Shown here one piece after another: positions 36,541 through 47,440 of a DNA stretch of 64,000 bases; positions within the stretch are counted from its first letter, which is position 1, and every line of letters begins with the position of its first letter. The notes under the pieces are model-generated. The model had not been told where the DNA came from. It saw only the letters and a list, made by a program, of their open reading frames with translations, and did no database searches. The stretch is from the NCBI GenBank assembly GCA_021613375.1, contig CM038728.1, positions 35,902,087 to 35,966,086 on the forward strand, read 5' to 3'. The translations under genes and the position numbers were made by a program. The DNA is from Megaleporinus macrocephalus. Lineage: Eukaryota > Chordata > Actinopteri > Characiformes > Anostomidae.

Positions 36541-37390
36541 CCAGTGCTGTGAAGAAGTATTTCCTGGTTTCTTCTGTTTGTCCTAATTAGTCACAAGTTT
36601 TTCAGATCATCAACTAATTACAGTATAAGAAACACACCCGTAAACAAAATACAACTTTTAAATGATTATTCCATTTACAGAATATAAATATTTACTTAAA
36701 ACCCGTATCACCAGAAGACGTTAGACCTAAACTCAGTAGCTGGTTTTGATACTCTCAGCAGTAACAACTGCAATCGAATGTTGGTGAGTCTTCTACGTCA
36801 CTGAGGAAGAGTTTCACAGGTTTATTCTAATTAAAGGGTTTAAACTACTTCTTTAAGGTCCTGCCACAGCATCTCAGTGGGGTTCAGAACAAAACTTTGA
36901 CTCTAGAACCTTCATTTAGTTTCTTCTAAGCAGTTCAGACCTGCTCGTGTTCTTCAGATCACCATTCTGCTACATAACCCAGCTGCACTGGAGCTTCAGG
37001 TTCCAAACTGATGGGCAGAGAGCAGAATTCATGGTTCCACCAGTTATAACAGGTACCTGCAGAAGCAAAGCACCTCCAGACCATCACACTACCGCCACCA
37101 TGTTTCACTGCTGGTGTGATGTTCTTATGGTGGAATGCAGTGTTGGCTGTACACCAGATGTAACAGGAACCACATCGGCCAGAAAGTTCCACCATTGACA
37201 CATTGGTCCACAGAATTCTGTCCCACAAGTCGTCTGTTGGTGAAATTTTGGGAGGCGGGTCACTCCTGGTAAGGTCTACTGTTCCAGGTTTATTATATTT
37301 GTGGATAACGGCTCTCGCTGTGGTTCACTGGAGTTCCAGAACCTCAGCAGTAGTTCTGTAACTCTACAGACGGTGGAGTTCAGTGACTCT
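36541..37390 (-). mobile_element. Degraded Tc1-like DNA transposon
   Basis: Starting with AGTGCTGTGAAGAAGTATTT, this region follows a common teleost Tc1/mariner-type element in order. Landmarks are GGTCCTGCCACAGCATCTCA, GACCATCACACTACCGCCAC and GATAACGGCTCTCGCTGTGG. On the minus strand (36959-37228) a transposase relic is readable, with VELSGRCGSCYIW, NTAFHHKNITPAVKHGGGS and VMVWRCFASAGT, which is the catalytic-core region of Tc1 transposases. It is broken by substitutions and lacks most of the protein, so it is a fossil. Confidence 0.8.
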
Positions 37391-37920
37391 GTAAGTACAC
37401 AGTACACAAAAATAAAGAAGCACCAGCTCTTGGCGAGTGAACACAGCCGCTGCCTGCTCCACGGCAACAAACCCCATACAGCAGCAAACAAAAGTTACAT
37501 CATTCAAATGTGTTACAACCAGCTCGTATCCCGAGTCAGACGGACTGGGGGTCTCAGTAAGGTCCTGGTAGGTGGTCACAGGTATCTGGAGTCATGCTGA
37601 CTGCAGTGCATACCACAGCTGCTGGAGGGAGTGTGGAGGAGGAGCCATAGGGCCAACACCACCATCCAGGTGGTCTCACAGACGCTTAGGGGTCCAGCGT
37701 AGTAATTGGAAGTCTTGGTCGGCTCTGGAAGATCCCATCCTCCCCAGAGAAGACAATCAGCTTGTATGGTGTACATGACCTGCAAGGACGGATTCAGACC
37801 CAAATCAGTTGAAAGGGTCTTCCACATGGATGAGTGGATCCAGAGAACATCACGAAAACATTCCCAGACCAGAACGCTGACCACCTACACCAGGGCTGTT
37901 CATTAGAGTTCAGTAAGGTC
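37391..37920. other. Unclassified sequence, possible mobile fragment
   Basis: Single-copy-looking sequence with GCATACCACAGCTGCTGGAG and an open minus-strand frame of about 100 codons (37576-37884) that I do not recognise. Its position against a Tc1 fossil suggests it may be part of a second inserted element. Confidence 0.3.
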
Positions 37921-39700
37921 CAGTTGGTGGAAATTTATTCAGGACGGTCTGGATCATCATCATCATCATCATCTCTAGCGTGTGTTCTGATTCAGTGGTG
38001 TATCTGTTTACTGAAGTATCTAGTATCAGCATCTCATACCATCAGCTACTGAAACACCAACACACCACACATACCCTTCAGTATATTTCAGTATATTTAC
38101 TGTTTAAATACTGAATTAATTATTTATAAACTAATATTTTTTTCCCTCACTTGAAGTAAACACAAGGGCTGTATTAAAAAAAACAATGTTTTTTTTAAAA
38201 GTGAGAGAAAGTAAATAAAATAAGCGTCTTCTCGTTAACTCTTCTGTTCTTCTCTCAGACTTTCTCTTGTTCGGTGAGAGAAGTGAGCTCTTGGTGGTCC
38301 AGCCAGGACTTTAAACCTGGACTGATGGTGTCAGGAAAGTTCTCACACACATAAGAGATACGGCTATGTTTAATTCTCCTCGCTCTCAGAACAGATGAGA
38401 TGTTGGTGTGGAGGTGTCTGTGTGAAGAATAAACAGGTCTCGCTCCAGTCCGAGTTTCCTCTTCTGCCTGTGTGAGCGCCGCACACCTGAATCTGCACAG
38501 ATCTGATTGGCTGAGGAGCGTCTTTGGTGATCTTACAACGTACGTGATTGGTCAGTGAGTTTACTGCACCCGTATACCATAAAGAGAAGAAACGTTCCGC
38601 CTCTTAAACTAAACTCCGTCGAAACACTGTTTGGACCGCATTGGACAACGTCTGGGTCCGGATCCGGATCCGGTCCACCTGTTAGTGACCTCTGACCTAC
38701 ACACTGCCACCATCCAGAATAGGCAGTCATAATAATGTGGCTCCACTGAGTATCACTAGAAGAAGAGTGAACACTGGAGCTGTTTCACCAGCGGAGGCGC
38801 TCTCAGAGAGGAACGAGAGGAACGTTTGATTCTGAACTTGAAATGTTTCTTCTACACTAGTAAGGAGTGAAGATGGAGGAGGAGCATTTTTAGTGAAATG
38901 CTGCCCCCTAGTGTTTGGAGCATTGGCTGTACGTTGTATATGTTGTTCTTTGAAAGAAACGTCTGCAAACTAAAGAAATATTCCAGATCATCACTGTCCA
39001 CAGAAAACCGAGCATTTCTATTGGTCCAGTCATCATGACCTTAAGATACATTGTTTAAATTATGTAGAGAACAAGCAATCAAACAAAAGTAGATAGTTAG
39101 TTTTAATTGGACAGTGAGGAAATGTTGATCAGACTGGAGAGCAGGTCTGATAAGATGCTGTTTTTTGCGGTGCCGGTATTAAAACTTTATTAGTTTATTT
39201 GTTTAGTATGTGTGTTTCTGCCCATAAAAAACTTAAAGTGGTTCGAGTGTGTGATTGTTGAGTTCCTGACTTCTTAATCTGCTCAGTTCCATCAGCGGGT
39301 CCAGTAAAGCAGTGATCAGATAAACTGGTAACTGGAACTGGACTGGGTTTATTTTATTAATTCTAGGGTTAGGGTTAGGTTAGGGTTAGGGAGTATATTT
39401 ACATGTCAGAATCAGTATCTACTACATACCCTGCTCTCCCAGTTCATACATCTCTTAAACATACTGACTACTGAGGCTCCTCCTTCAGCTGATCTGAAAG
39501 AAGCGTCGAACAGCTCCTCCACTGCTAGGATAATCCCATGATGCAACACAAGCAGAACTGAAGTGGAGCTCCAGTGGAGCAGTGACATCATCTTCAGATG
39601 TAAGTGATCAGCAGCAGCAGCTCGTCTTCTTAAACGTGAGCGTCTGACTGCAGCGCCTCCAAACTCCCGTCTACCTCACTCCTCCAGAACAACCACCATC
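37921..39700. other. Unique intergenic sequence
   Basis: Contains an (ATC)n run at about 37953-37974 and A/T homopolymers near 38140-38200. A probable repeat fragment lies at about 38950-39070 (inverse partner of 32850-33040). No gene is recognised. Confidence 0.45.
39364..39391 (+). repeat. Short interstitial telomere-like repeat
   Basis: AGGGTTAGGGTTAGGTTAGG followed by GTTAGGG: about four and a half copies of the vertebrate telomere hexamer, one with a G missing, inside ordinary intergenic DNA. Confidence 0.85.
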
Positions 39701-39702
39701 AC

Positions 39703-40735
39703 CACTGCAGGAGAACCCACCAGAGGAGAACCCACCAGAGGAGAACCCACCAGAGGAGAACCCACCAGAGGAGATGATACTTACACAGCTGATCCAGAGT
39801 CAATGATACTCACACAGCTGATCCAGAGTCAGTAATACACAGCTGATCCAGAGTCAGTGATACTTCCACAGCTGATCCAGAGTCAGTGATACTCACACAG
39901 CTGATCCAGAGTCAGTGATACTTACACAGCTGATCCAGAGTCAGTGATACTTACACAGCTGATCCAGAGTCAGTGATACTTACACAGCTGATCCAGAGTC
40001 AGTGATACTCACACAGCTGATCCAGAGTCAATGATACTTACACAGCTGATCCAGAGTCAGTGATACTTACACAGCTGATCCAGAGTCAGTGATACTCACA
40101 CAGCTGATCTAGAGTCAGTGATACTCACACAGCTGATCCAGAGTCAGTGATGCTTACACAGCTGATCCAGAATCAGTGATACTCACACAGCTGATCTAGA
40201 GTCAGTGATACTCACACAGCTGATCCAGCGTCAGTGATACTTACACAGCTGATCCAGAGACAGTGATACTCACACAGCTGATCCAGCGTCAGTGATACTT
40301 ACACAGCTGATCTAGAGTCAGTGATACTCACACAGCTGATCCAGCGTCAGTGATACTCACACAGCTGATCTAGAGTCAGTGATACTCACACAGCTGATCC
40401 AGCGTCAGTGATACTTACACAGCTGATCCAGAGTCAGTGATACTTACACAGCTGATCCAGAGTCAGTGATACTCACACAGCTGATCTAGAGTCAGTGATA
40501 CTCACACAGCTGATCCAGAGTCAGTGATGCTTACACAGCTGATACAGAGTCAGTGATACTCACACTGCTGATCTAGAGTCAGTGATACTCACACAGCTGA
40601 TCCAGCGTCAGTGATACTTACACAGCTGATCCAGAGTCAGTGATACTCACATAGCTGATCCAGCGTCAGTGATACTTACACAGCTGATCCAGCGTCAGTG
40701 ATACTTACACAGCTGATCCAGAGTCAGTGTCTCGT
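39703..40735. repeat. 18-bp and 29-bp arrays; CAGCTG in each 29-bp unit
   Basis: A short 18-bp repeat (GAGAACCCACCAGAGGA core, four copies, about 39703-39774) is followed by about 33 units of 29 bp. Each of these has CACAGCTGATCCAGAGTCAG then TGATACTCA or TGATACTTA. Almost every unit keeps an intact CAGCTG E-box. The array ends about 1.1 kb before the CpG-rich start of the neto2 promoter region. Confidence 0.95.
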
Positions 40736-41035
40736 GGTTGAGGGCTCGTCTGATAATCTTCTCTTGTGCTGATACGGTAACGCGCTGGTTCTGCTGGTCA
40801 GATCTTCTGAGGTAGATCTTCTGTGATGGTCAGTCGGGTCTCCAGTGCTGAGCTGAGTGTCCCAGTGTTGCAGTGGATCGAGTCCCCTACAGAGTAGTTC
40901 CCTTCTTACGGGCTTGATTTGGGACGCGTCCCACAGTGATCTGTTATGTGTCTTTAGTGATCAGGCGGTCTTTATAACGTCTTTCTCTGTGAGGTCCCCA
41001 CTGGAGCTCAGCTACAGCGCCCCCTGCCTGTAGCA
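40736..41035. other. Unique sequence upstream of neto2
   Basis: About 300 bp of single-copy-looking sequence between the E-box array and the CT block. No gene is recognised. It may belong to the upstream regulatory region of neto2. Confidence 0.4.
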
Positions 41036-41036
41036 C

Positions 41037-41078
<42 letters not shown>

Positions 41079-41646
41079 TTCATCTATCTTTCTTTCTCTC
41101 TCGTCAATTCTCTCCTCCTCCTTTTTCTCCTCTCCCACACTTTCTCAGCATTTCCTCCTCTCAGTCCTTCTTTCTTTTCTCCCATAATCTTTTTTTGTCT
41201 TTCACTCCATCCCTTTACTTCTTTCCTCCTATTTCTTATGTTCTCTCTCTCCCCCTTCCTTTATCTCTCTCTCCTTCTATAGCTCCCTCCGTCTATCTCA
41301 CTCTCCTCTTGTTTCTCTCTCCATCCCTCTCTCTTTCTCTCTCCCTTCTCACCCACCCCAGTCTCACTACCCCTCCTTCTATCTTTCTCCCTTCTCTCTC
41401 TCTACCCTCTCTCTTTCTCTCTCTCCCTTCTCTCTTCTTCTCTCTCTCCCTTCGCTCTCCTTTCTCTCTCTTTCTCTCTCTCCCTTCTCTCTTCCTTCTC
41501 TCTCTCTCTCTCCTTTCTCTCTCTTCCTTCTCTCTCCCTTCTCTCTCCCTTCTCTCTCTCTATCTCCTTTCTCTCTCTTTCTCTCTCTCCCTTCTCTCTC
41601 CCTTCTCTCTCTCTCTCTCCTTTCTCTCTCACTACCCCTCCCTCTC

Positions 41647-41680
<34 letters not shown>

Positions 41681-41746
41681 TTCTCTCTCTCTCTACCTCT
41701 TCCTCTCCCAGCCTCTCTCACCCGTCTCTCACCACCCCTCCCTCTC

Positions 41747-41810
<64 letters not shown>

Positions 41811-41815
41811 CCTCC
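41036..41815. repeat. CT-rich low-complexity block
   Basis: (CT)n runs at about 41040-41073 and 41752-41807, with CCCTTCTCTCT, TTTCTCTC and CTTCCTCTC motifs between. Pyrimidine-rich on the + strand throughout. It borders the neto2 promoter. Frames rich in Ser/Leu (+) or Arg/Glu (-) are artefacts. Confidence 0.93.
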
Positions 41816-41829
41816 TTGTCTCTCTCCCT

Positions 41830-42393
41830 CTTTCTCTGTCTCTGCGCCTGCGCACAAACATTATTTGCACGGGCGGAGTCAGCGCTCTCCGTGGCGCTCG
41901 GTGTGAGAGAGAGAGAGAGAGAGAGAGAGTGAGGGGTGAGAGAGTGAGAGAGGGGTGTGAGGGGTTGTTGCGTGCGTGCATCAGTCTTGTTCATATCGCG
42001 CTCCGGGGACTCCGTGCCAGTCCGAGTGTGAGCTTGCGTGTGTGTGTGTGTGTGCGCGCGCGCGTGTGTGTATGTGTGGTGAGCGCGCGCTCGCTTTCTC
42101 CGTGCGTTCGCGGAGACACGGGAGCGCGTGAGCGGACGGGACTATAAATGGGATGTAAAGCGCCGAACCGCTGCTGCCGCTGTCCGCGTGTGGAAGGCGC
42201 GTGCCGGAGGAGAGAGCTTCTGTGAGTGATGGGAATACCGGGAACGGAGAGGAGCTCGAGCCCTTAACTCGGACACACCGAGAGCACGCGGAGAGCCCGC
42301 GCCGTTACCGAGAGCGGAAACAGAAATATGGAGAGATAAGAGCTGCTGGGAGCTCGAGACGGAGATCGGACTGGACCACACACCGGAGGGGAG
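41830..42393 (+). promoter_or_regulatory. neto2: neto2 CpG-rich promoter and 5' UTR
   Basis: The region is strikingly CpG-rich for this window. It contains TGCGCCTGCGCA at 41843-41854 (an NRF1-type site), (GA)n at about 41905-41929, a 44-nt alternating purine-pyrimidine stretch (42035-42078) and TATAAA at 42143-42148. The transcription start is not determinable from sequence alone. Short upstream reading frames start at 42148, 42229 and 42328. Those at 42229 and 42328 are in frame with the neto2 ATG but stop before it, which supports 42394 as the start. Confidence 0.7.
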
Positions 42394-42403
42394 ATGCACA
42401 GAG
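42394..42403 (+). CDS. neto2: neto2 exon 1, coding part (MHR + 1 base)
   Basis: ATG CAC AGA G followed by the donor GTGAGT at 42404. Only three codons and one base are coding, so exon 1 is nearly all 5' UTR. The start has G at -3. In-frame upstream ATGs at 42229 and 42328 are closed by TAA codons, so this is the first ATG with an open path. The last base joins exon 2 in phase (G + CC = Ala). Exon 1 sits in the only clear CpG-rich promoter-like region of the window and on the same strand as exons 2 and 3. The main uncertainty is whether a further exon exists in the 18.8-kb intron. The consistent phase and signal-peptide reading (MHRAWILLVLIEEGFALA) argue against one. Confidence 0.75.
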
Positions 42404-42450
42404 GTGAGTTCCGCGCGCGCCTGGCTGCCCGTGTATGAGCGCGCGCTGTA

Positions 42451-42484
<34 letters not shown>

Positions 42485-42593
42485 CGCGCGCGCGATGCAG
42501 GTTTGGGTTTAAAAGAGCTGCTGCTGCATAACAGCATCGAACCTGTACCTGTGCGCGCGCTCTTGTGATCCTATAACTCCCTCCCACGCACGC

Positions 42594-42636
<43 letters not shown>

Positions 42637-42823
42637 TACATACATTTACGCGCACACACATATTCACACACACCCCGCGCGCGCAGGCAGCTTTAACCTT
42701 TGTAACTAGTTGCTCTTTTCTTCCCCTCGAGAAATATTCAGCTGTATGTCGCCACCTACAGGCGTCTGTGGGTAATGCGTCCATTTATTACTCACAAACC
42801 TGCGGGGCACGTGTCATGTCCAC

Positions 42824-42880
<57 letters not shown>

Positions 42881-43320
42881 TCCTCAGCAGATACTTTATG
42901 TTTATATATATATATATATATGGTTCTATGTAGTATCGGAACCCTGTATGATAACGACAGCAGAACCCTTTTAAAAAGGTTCCATATAGAACCACTAACA
43001 GCACAGGGAAGATTGATGCACAGAACCTTTTAATTGTGGATATATAGAACTGACTGTAGAACCATTTCTGTTTGTGAAGAACTCCTGAACAGCCATCGTT
43101 TATTCTACTGGGTTTATTTGGTCCTGACCAGTTACTGACTTCTACTGGAACTATAGAACCACGACAAGAACCGGAGAACCCCCCACACTCTGAATAATGA
43201 AACAGTATGAGTAAATACAATTAATTATATATACATACAGAATGTGAATGTGTGTATATTTGTAATGAATATATAATATATGTTTGTATATATAAATATC
43301 TATACAGATCATTTTAGTAA
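42404..43320. other. Start of neto2 intron 1, microsatellites
   Basis: After the donor, a 43-nt alternating TG/CG stretch (42452-42494), (CA)n at about 42583-42630, (ATA)n at about 42824-42870 and (TA)n at about 42904-42920. An AGAACC/GGTTCT-dense piece follows (42925-43190), with GGTTCCATATAGAACC at its core. No further exon is seen. Confidence 0.7.
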
Positions 43321-44660
43321 AGTGTAGTGGTCAGTATGGTGGTGTAGTAGTTAGTATGGTGGTGTAGTGGTTAGTACGGTGGTGTAGTGGTTAGTACGGT
43401 GGTGTAGTGGTCAGTATGGTGGTGTAGTGGTCAGTATGGTGGTGTAGTGGTTAGTACGGTGGTGTAGTGGTTAGTATGGTGGTGTAGTGGTCAGTACGGT
43501 GGTGTAGTAGTTAGTATGGTGGTGTAGTGGTTAGTATGGTGGTGTAGTGGTTAGTATGGTGGTGTAGTGGTTAGTATGGTGGTGTAGTGGTTAGTACGGT
43601 GGTGTAGTGGTCAGTATGGTGGTGTAGTGGTTAGTATGGTGGTGTAGTGGTTAGTATGGTGGTGTAGTGGTTAGTATGGTGGTGTAGTGGTTAGTATGGT
43701 GGTGTAGTGGTTAGTACGGTGGTGTAGTGGTCAGTATGGTGGTGTAGTGGTTAGTAAGGTGGTGTAGTGGTTAGTATGGCGGTGTAGTGGTTAGTATGGT
43801 GGTGTAGTGGTTAGTATGGTGGTGTAGTGGTTAGTAAGGTGGTGTAGTAGTTAGTATGGTGGTGTAGTGGTCAGTATGGTGGTGTAGTGGTTAGTATGGT
43901 GGTGTAGTGGTTAGTATGGTGGTGTAGTGGTTAGTATGGTGGTGTTGTAGTTAGTATGGTGGTGTAGTGGTTAGTACGGTGGTGTAGTGGTTAGTATGGT
44001 GGTGTAGTGGTTAGTACGGTGGTGTAGTGGTTAGTACGGTGGTGTAGTGGTTAGTATGGTGGTGTAGTGGTCAGTATGGTGGTGTAGTGGTTAGTACGGT
44101 GGTGTAGTGGTTAGTATGGTGGTGTAGTGGTCAGTATGGTGGTATAGTGGTTAGTATAGTGGTGTAGTGGTTAGTATGGTGGTGTAGTGGTTAGTATGGT
44201 GGTGTAGTGGTTAGTACGGTGGTGTAGTGGTTAGTATGGTGGTGTAGTGGTTAGTATGGTGGTGTAGTGGTTAGTATGGTGGTGTAGTGGTTAGTATGGT
44301 GGTGTAGTAGTTAGTATGGTGGTGTAGTGGTTAGTATGGTGGTGTAGTTGTTAGTACGGTGGTGTAGTGGTTAGTAAGGTGGTGTAGTGGTTAGTACGGT
44401 GGTGTAGTGGTTAGTACGGTGGTGTAGTGGTTAGTATGGTGGTGTAGTGGTTAGTATGGTGGTGTAGTGGTTAGTATGGTGGTGTAGTGGTTAGTATGGT
44501 GGTGTAGTGGTTAGTAAGGTGGTGTAGTGGTTAGTACGGTGGTGTAGTTGTTAGTACGGTGGTGTAGTGGTTAGTATGGTGGTGTAGTGGTTAGTATGGT
44601 GGTGTAGTGGTTAGTATGGTGGTGTAGTGGTTAGTATGGTGGTGTAGTGGTTAGTACGGT
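43321..44660 (+). repeat. 20-bp array (GGTGGTGTAGTGGTTAGTAT), 67 units
   Basis: About 67 units of exactly 20 bp with almost no indels. Variation is limited mainly to TAT/TAC/TAA at the end, TTAG/TCAG in the middle, and a few GTAGTAG or GTAGTTG forms. Each unit contains TGGTGTAGTGG, which fits the RNA polymerase III A-box consensus TRGYNNARNGG exactly. No B-box (GGTTCRANNCC) is present in the array. Confidence 0.96.
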
Positions 44661-44940
44661 TTATATATATATATATATATATTTAGAGAGAGAGAGATAA
44701 TATAAATAAATATTAATGCTTACTAATAATATTCATGTTAACATCTTCCTTACTATGATCTCTATTAAAGATAATTAGTACTTAGTATTAAAAATAATTA
44801 TTAGTATAATAATTAGTATTAAAATAATAATTAGTAATAGTTAGTATTAAAATAATAATTAGTAATAGTTAGTATTAAAATAATAATTAGTAATAGTTAG
44901 TATTAAAATAATAATTAGTAATAGTTAGTATTAATAAATC
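44661..44940. repeat. (TA)n and 28-bp AT-rich repeat
   Basis: (TA)n at about 44661-44681 and (GA)n at 44684-44697. Then, from about 44790, about five units of 28 bp with AAAATAATAATTAGTAATAG plus TTAGTATT. Confidence 0.9.
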
Positions 44941-45489
44941 ATGTATTTGTTTGTTCTGAAGTGAGCTTTAATAGGTTCTCACTGAAGCAGATTAAAATAA
45001 ATGTTCTGTATTAAACAGTTAAAGATCTTCTCGGTTCTAAACTCACTCGACTTCAAAGTGAAACACATTGAAATCACAGAATCAGCTCATATGACCAGCA
45101 GCGGTTCTAGATCCTCCAATCACAAAATTAGAAACAGTTTAAATCTGAATAATTAATGAGTGAAGTGACTGGACTGATGCTCGGAGCTGCTGAGGAATGA
45201 GGGAGTACCTGCTCGTGTTCTCCGACTGTCGGGATAAGCGTGGTGAGTGAAGGATCTGCTGGGGTTCTCTAGAGCAGCACTGCCATGTTCTCTGCTCTCG
45301 GGTACCCGCGGTGGTCAGTCTGGTCAGAGCTCTGTGTTTAGGTGGACTGGTTAACTCTGGTGAGGAGCTGATGTGTGTTCTAGACTCTAGTTCTAGTGTT
45401 GGCGGAGAGCTGATGAAGCTGTGCTGACTGTGTTTGTGTCGTATTAAGGTTCTTTCCTCGTGGTCCTCGTGGCTCTAGCCGCCGGGTTC
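44941..45489. other. Unique intronic sequence
   Basis: About 550 bp without tandem structure or recognised coding potential. Confidence 0.45.
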
Positions 45490-47440
45490 CCGACCCCGTC
45501 AGTAGCCATTTATCTAACACCCACATGACGTTAAGACAAAACAAGCTGAGCTCGTTAGTGCGGAACCTTTCTGAAGGGTTCTCCGCTGGAGGCGCTTTTG
45601 GGGCTGCGGCATGTCGGCTCTGCCGCAGATACTGATGTGTTTATATCACAGCAGCTCAGTGTTCATATCTAGAACTCAGATCCTACACGGGGTTCAGGTT
45701 CAAACGCTTACAGTCTAAATCTCAGTCTGGTAAAAGGTTCTTCATGCCAAAGAACTCTTTCTACTGTAAGAGGTTCTTGTCATGACTGTACGGGTCTAGC
45801 AGAAACTGCCAGTGGTTTGTGTTTAGGTTTCCTAAAAGGTTCTCAAATATTCACCAGAGGGAAAATAAGAACGTATGATTAACAAAAAAGGGTCTTTATC
45901 TCTGCGGATATCAGCCCAAAGAACACGTTCTGCTGTAAGACATTCTTGTCATGACTATACGGTTCTAGTAGAAACGGTTTATGTTGAGGTTCTTTACACT
46001 CACATGTTTCATTTACAACAGCGGTTAATTAAAGAACCCTTCATTAAAAGGTTCTTATGGTGGATGAAAGTTGTTGTTCTGTGGCTCCAACGAACGTATT
46101 TTAAGCTCATGTTCTTAAAAACAAATGTTCCTAAATGGTTCTCCAATCTTCATCAAAGGGGAAAAAAGAAAATATGATTAACAAAAAAGGTTCTTCAAAG
46201 TTCTCTTCTGGTATCACTCCGAAGAACCCTTTTGTACTGTAACAGTTGAACCATCCACTGAGACGTTCTTTAGGTTATGTTATTTTGTGGTTCTTCACTC
46301 TGAAGAACCCTTTCTGTTTACATTTGTCTCCTCTATTTGTTTATAAGAGTGTAAGAGGTTCTTGACAAGGCCGTTCAGTTCTCGTAGAATCAGTAGTTAG
46401 TTTAGAACCTTTTACATTACAGATTTACACTGATAAAACTGGTTCTCCGAATAACTATCCATCAGAAGATTTTAGGTTCTTTTTTGTAGCAAAGAACCAC
46501 TCTATTCTCGCTCATGTCATTTATGAGAACATTTAAAGAACCTTCCATTGCGCGGTTCTGTAGAACAGCAGAGGTGATGCTTCTTTGGTGTGGTGTGTTT
46601 AAGGTGTGTTTCAAAAAACAAAGGTTCCTAGATGGTTCCTGCACGGTTCTAGAGAAAACATTTAGCTCATACAATCGTAATGTAACGTGGAGGTTCTTAA
46701 AACTGAAACAATAATGAAAACAGTTCTTTAAAGAACTTTCTATGAAAAAGGTTCTTTAATGGATGAGAAATGATTGTTCTGTGGTTCTTAGTGCCAAAGA
46801 ATGTTTTTTGAAAATGTGTTTTTAATAACAAAGGTTCCTAAATGGTTCTCGGTACAGAACTCTAGCTAGAACTTACTCAAACAACTGAATGTGGTGTTCT
46901 AATACGCAAAATAACCTTTTTTAAGAACCGTCCATTGGATTGTTCTCCTCTGACATTGGTCCACAGAACCCTGTAAGGAACCTTCACTTTTAGGAGTACC
47001 CTGTGAGACAAAATCTCAACCAGAACAAGAATTTAACATCTGCTGAAACGTTCCTTAGGTTACCAGATGTGGTTCTTTTGTGGTTCTCCAAAGAACCCTT
47101 ACTGTTTTCCTTTGGCACCTTTATTAATAAGCATGCAAGAGCTTCTTGTAGTGGTCATACGGTTCTAGCAGATTTCTTTAATTGGTTTGGAACCTTTTAC
47201 ATTATACAGAGGTTCTTTAAACTTTTCCAGAAGTTCTACATACTCACACGACATTTAGAAAACTGGTTCCGTAAAAAAACGTTCACTGTAAAGGTTCTTT
47301 AGAGAAGTTTTTAGGGTTATTTGGTCCTCGTTTAGCACCTCTTTCAAAGGTGTGTTCTTAAATGGTTCTTGCTGTGGATGTAGATTCCCACACTAGGAAG
47401 AACGTTTTAATAATAGAACCTTCTTGTTCTATGGGAGATC
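45490..47440. repeat. AGAACC/GGTTCT-dense dispersed repeat region
   Basis: Same character as 33031-34640: AAAGGTTCTT, AAGAACCTTT, AATGGTTCTC and TGTGGTTCTT recur at irregular short spacing in both orientations. The open frames of 60-100 codons here look random. Confidence 0.7.

Noticed and set aside
37576..37884. 102-codon minus-strand frame as a gene
   Set aside because: No family resemblance, borders a Tc1 fossil, and no promoter or splice sites stand out.
43321..44660. A cluster of tRNA genes
   Set aside because: Only the A-box-like 20-mer repeats; there is no B-box, anticodon arm or acceptor stem.
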